Assembly (NCBI RefSeq): GCF_900094565.1 | Contig: NZ_FMAF01000031.1 | Span: forward strand, 1 to 64,000 | Length of the DNA stretch: 64,000 nucleotides | Direction: 5' to 3' | DNA from: Martinezella lusitana | GTDB taxonomy: Bacteria > Pseudomonadota > Alphaproteobacteria > Rhizobiales > Rhizobiaceae | Shown: positions 59,424 to 64,000 of the stretch, in pieces | Position numbering within the stretch: position 1 is the first letter of the stretch | How the letters are laid out: every line of letters starts with the position of its first letter | Translations under genes and position numbers: made by a program | The notes under the pieces: model-generated | Seen by the model: only the letters and a program-made list of their open reading frames with translations | Told to the model about the DNA's origin: nothing | The model's database searches: none

Positions 59424-60653
59424 CTACGGTATCCCAGGAGCCGCGTTAATATGAATTTCTTCGTGGTCAACAAGCTCCTTGAGAATATCGTCTCGATCCT
59501 GATTGAGATGCGGCGGAGCCCGGTCGAAACGCACCGGCGTTGCTGACATTTTGAGGGGATTCCCGAGAAGCCGCAAGGCCTTCCCATCCTGCGTTTGCAT
59601 CTCCACCACCATCTCGCGAGCGAGCGTATGGGGATTGGAAACGACCTGATCGACGGTGGCAACCCGGCCGGCAGGAATTTCGGCAGCAATCAGGCGCTGC
59701 TCCCAGTTCTCGGCAGTATCGGCCTGCAATGCCTCGCCTATCAGTAGATCGAGGGCATCGATATTGACGACGCGGTCGCGGTTGCGCTGAAAGCGCGCGT
59801 CTACGCTCAGATGGGGCACCCCGATTGCCGCGCAGAACCGGGCAAACTGCTGATCGTTGCCGACCGCGATGGCGATATCGCCAGCGCCGGTGGCAAAGGT
59901 CTGGTAGGGGGCGATATTCGGGTGTCGGTTGCCGATGCGCCCCGGCACCTTTCCGGAAACCAAGTGGTTCGTCGCTGCGTTGATAAGCCAGGCGACTTGG
60001 GCATCGTAGAGCGCAAGGTCGATGTATTGACCTTCACCGGTACGGTCACGGTGCCGCAAGGCTGCAAGGATGCCGACGGTCGCGTACATGCCGCACATCA
60101 CGTCGGCAATGCCGAGGCCCACCTTGACTGGTCGCCCGCCATTGGCATCATCTTCTCCGGTGATGCTCATGATCCCACCCATGGCCTGAACCAGGAAGTC
60201 ATAGCCGGTTCGGTCGGCATAAGGGCCTGTCTGACCGAAACCAGAAATCGCGCACCAGACGATATCGGGCTTGATCTTACGGATATCCTCGTAACCGAGC
60301 CCTCGTCTGGATAGATCGCCCGGCTTGTAGTTTTCGATGACCACATCGGAAATTGCGGCCAACCGCTTCACCAGGGCAACGCCGTCCTCGCTGGCAAGAT
60401 CGATGGCGATCGATCGCTTGTTGCGGTTGGCCGAGAGGAAGTAGGCGCTCAGATCGCTGTCTTTGCCTTCGGCTGTTGGCACAAAGGGCGGTCCCCAGCT
60501 TCGAGTGTCGTCGCCGACATCAGGACGCTCGACCTTGATGACATCGGCTCCGAGATCGGCGAGCAGCTGTGTGCATGTCGGTCCTGCCAGGATCCGCGAG
60601 AGGTCGAGGATGCGCAGGCCTTCAAGGCTGGCGGATTTATTGTATTCAGACAT
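59424..60653 (-). CDS. Class III (CaiB/BaiF) acyl-CoA transferase
   Basis: A 409-residue protein: LEGLRILDLSRILAGPTCTQ and LLADLGADVIKVERPDVGDD at the start, LSRRGLGYEDIRKIKPDIVW, and the catalytic Asp region in AISGFGQTGPYADRTGYDFL (YDFL). It moves CoA between organic acids such as formyl/oxalate, carnitine or succinyl/itaconate pairs. It is last in a three-gene minus-strand cluster with an OpgC-like acyltransferase (8 bases) and a ThDP enzyme. The donor and acceptor are not evident. Confidence 0.93.
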   Translation of the reverse strand: MSEYNKSASLEGLRILDLSRILAGPTCTQLLADLGADVIKVERPDVGDDTRSWGPPFVPTAEGKDSDLSAYFLSANRNKRSIAIDLASEDGVALVKRLAAISDVVIENYKPGDLSRRGLGYEDIRKIKPDIVWCAISGFGQTGPYADRTGYDFLVQAMGGIMSITGEDDANGGRPVKVGLGIADVMCGMYATVGILAALRHRDRTGEGQYIDLALYDAQVAWLINAATNHLVSGKVPGRIGNRHPNIAPYQTFATGAGDIAIAVGNDQQFARFCAAIGVPHLSVDARFQRNRDRVVNIDALDLLIGEALQADTAENWEQRLIAAEIPAGRVATVDQVVSNPHTLAREMVVEMQTQDGKALRLLGNPLKMSATPVRFDRAPPHLNQDRDDILKELVDHEEIHINAAPGIP

Positions 60654-60660
60654 CGAAGCC

Positions 60661-61800
60661 TCACGATTTCCAGGGCGAACTCTTGAACCATCGAACGAGA
60701 TAGGCGGTCGCGATCAGCACGCCGAAGCCAAAGAGATTTCCAATTGCTTCTGCGTCGGTGGTGCGCCCGGCATGATCGAGCGCAATACCGATCGGTTGAG
60801 CGATCACCATGCCGGTGATGAAGACGGCAAGCGACTGCTGGCCCACGACCGTCAACACCCGCACGACAGGGCCGCGCAGGCGCGAGCCTTTCTCGCCGAC
60901 CAGATTCACAGCGATGTAGCATAGCGCCATGAAGTGAACGAAGCGCAGCGGGCCGAAATTCGTCTTGTCGGTCCATGGAGCAAGTCTCGTCGCCGCCATC
61001 TGGAAGAAGGGGTGGACCTCCTGAAACCGTACCCAGGCAAAGGGTATCGTCAGCACGACGACACCGACGGCAAGCGCCATCAGCCGGCGGTCAAATCGCG
61101 GTGCCGGCAAGCTGCCGCGCATCAGGAAGAAGCCGGTGAAAAACAGGAGTTGCCACCCGAACGGGTTGAAGAACCATGGGCGATCCGACCAGGGTTCGGC
61201 CGGCAGCCGTGTCAGGCCAAATTGAGTAGCAAGCCAAAGGCTGATCATCAATGCAAAGGGCAGGAAACGCTGGATCTTCAACGCAAGGATCATCACCGGC
61301 ATCAGCGCCAGAATGACGATATACATCGGCAGGATGTCGAAATAGTTCGGCACGTAGGTGAGTGTCAGTAGGCCGACAAGAAGGTTGCCCGGATCCTTGA
61401 TGAACGGCACGAGATTGAGGCTGTCGACATAGCTGACGCCGTCATAACGCGTTCCGGCGACGACCATGATGGCGGCGACGACGATAAAGACAACAATATG
61501 GGCCCAGAAGATCTGCCAGATGCGTTGGGCGATGCGCGCGATTAGCATAAGTGCGCCGCTGCGATCGAAGGTCGAGCCAAAGGCGATGGCGGAGGCCATT
61601 CCCGATTGGAAGACGAACATTTCCGTCGCATCGGAAAAGCCAAAACGCGCCGGGATCCACAACGCCCAGCCGTCGCTGGGGATGTGTGCCAGAAGGATGA
61701 TTAGCATGCCAACGCCACGAAAAAAGTCGAGGCGCGGATCGCGCGGACGCTTGATCTTCTGAGGAGCCAGCGCCGTCGCGACAACCTCAGAAGGCGCCAT
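60661..61800 (-). CDS. opgC: OpgC-like membrane acyltransferase
   Basis: A 379-residue inner-membrane protein with about ten hydrophobic segments. It begins with a basic N-terminus (MAPSEVVATALAPQKIKRPR, then DPRLDFFRGVGMLIILLAHI). The conserved DFFRG and HI motif of OpgC/acyltransferase-3 proteins is at residues 25-38. ATEMFVFQSGMASAIAFGST follows. OpgC adds succinyl groups to osmoregulated periplasmic glucans. Its start overlaps the end of the ThDP-enzyme gene by 14 bases; the longer upstream frame is discarded for that reason. Confidence 0.88.
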   Translation of the reverse strand: MAPSEVVATALAPQKIKRPRDPRLDFFRGVGMLIILLAHIPSDGWALWIPARFGFSDATEMFVFQSGMASAIAFGSTFDRSGALMLIARIAQRIWQIFWAHIVVFIVVAAIMVVAGTRYDGVSYVDSLNLVPFIKDPGNLLVGLLTLTYVPNYFDILPMYIVILALMPVMILALKIQRFLPFALMISLWLATQFGLTRLPAEPWSDRPWFFNPFGWQLLFFTGFFLMRGSLPAPRFDRRLMALAVGVVVLTIPFAWVRFQEVHPFFQMAATRLAPWTDKTNFGPLRFVHFMALCYIAVNLVGEKGSRLRGPVVRVLTVVGQQSLAVFITGMVIAQPIGIALDHAGRTTDAEAIGNLFGFGVLIATAYLVRWFKSSPWKS

Positions 61801-63415
61801 CGTAGGCGCTTGCGTCGAACCGGCAAGCAATGAGGCTGAAGCCTCCGCGCTTGCCGGCGGCCTCAAGCTCGTGACTGAACTCATCGGAATTCTCCACATT
61901 GACGCCATAGCCGCCGAACCCTCGTGCGACTGCGGCGAAGTCAGTTTCTCCAAGCGTGACGCCGGTCGACGCAAGCCCGGCCGATGCTTGCTTCAAAGCG
62001 ATGAGGGCGAGACTGCGATCCTGGAACAGAACGATGGTCACCGGCAGATTGAGATCGCGCAGCGTGGCGAGCTCGCCGATCCCCATCTCAAGGCCGCCAT
62101 CACCCATCACGGCGAACACCCGCCGGGAAGGATCGGCGACTTTGGCGCCGATCGCCAAGGGTAGGGCGGCGTTCATGGTGCAGAATCCCGCGGACTGGAG
62201 CAGCGAAAAGGGCTTGGTTGCCACCCATTTTTGCGACAGCAGAATGCGATGGGCGCCGCTGTCGACCGTCACCAGACCCTCCGAGCCAGCCGTATCGTTC
62301 AGGCGATCGATGATCGCGTGCGGGCCCCACGCCGCCTTGGTCGCGAAGATTTGACCAAGCTCTTCCCTTGCGACGCCGGGCTCGCCCTTTGCCCAGACAT
62401 TTCGCCCCGCTACCGAACCGTTGAGCGCCTGGACGATTGCCCTTGGCTCGGCGGTGATCCTTGTCCCCGCATGGTGCATCGCGTGATCGAGAGGTGCGTT
62501 GCTGATATCTACCAGCTTCGACCGATCCGCGACGAAGTCCAACCAGCCAAGGCGCATCTCGATCGGGTCATGGCCAATCATCAGCACGAGATCGGATTTT
62601 TCAAGCAACGCCAACAGAACCTTGTCAGCAAGCGGCGAGAGTCCGGCTCCGCCGAGAGATAGTGGATGATCCTCACGCAGGAGACCCTTAGCCTTGTAAG
62701 TTGTGATGACCGGCGCACCTATCGTCTCGGCAAGATGTTCGAGGGCCGGGCCAGCGTTGCAGCGAGTGGCCTCAAGTCCCGCCAGGATTATCGGGCGTTC
62801 AGCGACGCGGATTCGTTCGGACACATTTCTGATCGCAGGATCGGTAATCGAAGCAGATGTGCCAAACTGAGTTGGCGGCCTGATAATCGCGTTGTTAGGA
62901 CTCACTAAAGCAGCAACAGTCGGTGAAAGATCGAGATGAACCGGTCCCATCGGCTGTGTCGTAGCGATCGCCAACGCGCGCGCCACGGTCGAAGCAGCAC
63001 TTTCGGGCTCAATCTCGAAAGACGTCTTAACGATGGGCCGTAGAAGCTGTGCATGGTCGATGACCTGATGTGTGTAACGCGCGCGCGTGCTGCGGTCGAC
63101 GATACCCGAGATAACAATCAGGGGAACACGCTCCTGGAGAGCATCGGCTATACCATTGACGGCATTCGCCAGACCCGGGCCGACAGTCGTCACCAGCAGC
63201 TCAGGCTTCCCGCTGATGGTGCTTGCGCCAGCCGCCATGATCGCTGCCGATGTTTCATGGCGGGCAAGACTGAAGGGAATACCCGCTTTCTCCAGGCCAT
63301 CGATCAGCGTCACGACCTCGCCTCCCGGTACCCCGAAGGCATGGCGAATGCCATGGGCGTGAAGGGTCTTCGCGACAATATCTGCGACACGGTTCGTGTT
63401 GGTGGAAATCGTCAT
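61787..63415 (-). CDS. ThDP-dependent enzyme, acetolactate-synthase-like
   Basis: A 542-residue enzyme with the three ThDP domains: Pyr domain with catalytic Glu54 in SLARHETSAAIMAAG, a central FAD/NAD-like domain (about 195-330), and a PP domain with the GDG motif in VFAVMGDGGLEMGIGELATL at about 438. The usual Asn-rich metal site after the GDG (NN) reads TIVLFQDRSLALI, so Asp would replace Asn as magnesium ligand. The family covers acetolactate synthase, sulfopyruvate decarboxylase, oxalyl-CoA decarboxylase and others. The linkage to a class III CoA-transferase recalls oxalate systems, but the sequence is closer to IlvB-type enzymes. Confidence 0.9.
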   Translation of the reverse strand: MTISTNTNRVADIVAKTLHAHGIRHAFGVPGGEVVTLIDGLEKAGIPFSLARHETSAAIMAAGASTISGKPELLVTTVGPGLANAVNGIADALQERVPLIVISGIVDRSTRARYTHQVIDHAQLLRPIVKTSFEIEPESAASTVARALAIATTQPMGPVHLDLSPTVAALVSPNNAIIRPPTQFGTSASITDPAIRNVSERIRVAERPIILAGLEATRCNAGPALEHLAETIGAPVITTYKAKGLLREDHPLSLGGAGLSPLADKVLLALLEKSDLVLMIGHDPIEMRLGWLDFVADRSKLVDISNAPLDHAMHHAGTRITAEPRAIVQALNGSVAGRNVWAKGEPGVAREELGQIFATKAAWGPHAIIDRLNDTAGSEGLVTVDSGAHRILLSQKWVATKPFSLLQSAGFCTMNAALPLAIGAKVADPSRRVFAVMGDGGLEMGIGELATLRDLNLPVTIVLFQDRSLALIALKQASAGLASTGVTLGETDFAAVARGFGGYGVNVENSDEFSHELEAAGKRGGFSLIACRFDASAYDGAF

Positions 63416-63504
63416 CGTTCCTGCTTCGCTTCAAGAGTTATCGAGCCCTGATGGCAGCCTGCCCGGGGATGGTGGAACCGGGCAGGCCGCCTCCACGGCA
63501 CGTC

Positions 63505-63987
63505 TTAGTGTTCGGTCTGGCGGACGACGAACGCTACGACGGTGCCGAACAGGACATGACCAATGAGCGATGCCCAGGTCAAAGTGATAAAGCCAAGGAA
63601 TGCCGGCAAGCCTGCAAAAAGATGCGCCATCACATAGAGTGCGAACACCCAAAGGCCGGTCCCGAAACCGATACCGGTCAAGAGCAGCGGCAGCTTCGGC
63701 ACAATCAGCCTCTGCAGCGGCCGGGCGATGAAGAGATAACCGATCGGATAGAAAATAATCCCCACCACGGCATGGATACATTCCGCAAGCAGCAGATTAT
63801 TGAAGCCGAAGACCGACTGTATCAAGGCAGCCGGTTCGAGTGGTCCTCCAACCCATAGCGGCGTGATCAAGCGCGCCCAAATCTCCCAGGTAATATCAGC
63901 TGCAATGCCCGCAGAGACGATTGTGCGGCCAAGGCTCGGCTGGATTTCCGGAAAGACGCTGGTCTTATTCATTTCCATCATCGACAT
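63505..63987 (-). CDS. Predicted four-span membrane protein
   Basis: A 160-residue protein with four hydrophobic segments: AGIAADITWEIWARLITPLW, CIHAVVGIIFYPIGYLFIAR, LLLTGIGFGTGLWVFALYVM and TWASLIGHVLFGTVVAFVVR. AAGGA precedes the ATG at 63985-63987. It has no recognised family. It lies upstream of, and in the same direction as, the ThDP enzyme with an 89-base gap, so co-transcription is possible. Its promoter would lie outside the window. Confidence 0.75.
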   Translation of the reverse strand: MSMMEMNKTSVFPEIQPSLGRTIVSAGIAADITWEIWARLITPLWVGGPLEPAALIQSVFGFNNLLLAECIHAVVGIIFYPIGYLFIARPLQRLIVPKLPLLLTGIGFGTGLWVFALYVMAHLFAGLPAFLGFITLTWASLIGHVLFGTVVAFVVRQTEH

Positions 63988-64000
63988 TGGGATTTTCCTT

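Noticed and set aside
59424..63415. Oxalate degradation pair (formyl-CoA transferase plus oxalyl-CoA decarboxylase)
   Set aside because: The CoA-transferase fits only generally, and the ThDP enzyme is closer to acetolactate-synthase-like proteins and lacks the usual Asn pair, so the specific name is not supported.
1..64000. CRISPR array, tRNA, rRNA or repABC origin
   Set aside because: No regularly spaced direct repeats, no tRNA cloverleaf with a recognisable anticodon arm, no rRNA sequence, and no RepA, RepB or RepC reading frames were seen in the window.

Overview
The window looks like a piece of a Rhizobiaceae (Rhizobium, Agrobacterium or Ensifer type) conjugative plasmid or similar accessory replicon. 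The strongest evidence is a complete quorum-sensing traI-trb conjugation operon of the Ti/Sym-plasmid kind, preceded by two sequences resembling TraR boxes. Supporting evidence is SyrB-like proteins, a DUF736 protein, remnants of several IS families (IS630, IS5, ISL3, IS1595), GC-rich coding sequence, and many short catabolic or detoxification cassettes each with its own regulator. No rRNA, tRNA, CRISPR array or repABC replication genes were seen.

Layout. 1-1.4 kb: transposase remnants and a ParDE-type toxin-antitoxin pair. 1.9-6.7 kb: an AaeXAB-like FUSC efflux operon on the minus strand, then an AraC regulator and a VOC protein. 6.67-8.46 kb: an IS5-type element. 8.5-12.6 kb: a divergently split ribose-type ABC sugar importer with an extended-SDR dehydrogenase. 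13-14.3 kb: a PPP-type phosphatase and IS debris. 14.4-19.3 kb: a copper amine oxidase, a 58-residue membrane ORF and an APC permease, with a divergent AraC regulator. 19.3-22.3 kb: a truncated SDR, a SnoaL-like protein, an NmrA-like reductase and a second AraC paralogue. 22.3-26.6 kb: decayed plasmid backbone (thiolase, HipA and IS1595 fragments, a ParB-DUF736 chimera, two SyrB-like proteins). 26.9-37.4 kb: traI-trbBCDEJKLFGHI. 37.4-50.8 kb: a mosaic of LysR/GST, SDR, ArsR/MFS, TetR/RidA, TetR/SDR/SDR/SDR, a broken MDR dehydrogenase, a LinB-like haloalkane dehalogenase and another SDR. 51.4-59.3 kb: a plus-strand run of a secreted esterase, a YHS protein, DsbD, a DsbA-like protein and DUF2282-DUF692-DUF2063-DoxX. 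59.4-64 kb: a minus-strand block of a membrane protein, a ThDP enzyme, an OpgC-like acyltransferase and a class III CoA-transferase.

How the genes work together. The trb genes encode the mating-pair-formation type IV secretion system, and TraI makes the acyl-homoserine lactone that would control them through a TraR that lies outside the window. The most interesting locus is at 51.4-59.3 kb. A secreted four-cysteine DUF2282 peptide is followed by a DUF692 enzyme (MbnB-like), a DUF2063 partner (MbnC-like) and a DoxX membrane protein. This matches the recently described bufferin (copper-binding, thiooxazole-modified peptide) operons. Here it sits directly downstream of a periplasmic thiol-redox module (DsbD plus DsbA-like) and a secreted YHS protein, which suggests a combined copper and thiol handling island. 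The amine oxidase cassette is also copper-dependent.

Coordinates come from reading the sequence and its open frames. Start codons were chosen from Shine-Dalgarno sequences, overlaps and family N-termini. Functional names rest on motif recognition, with no database search run.
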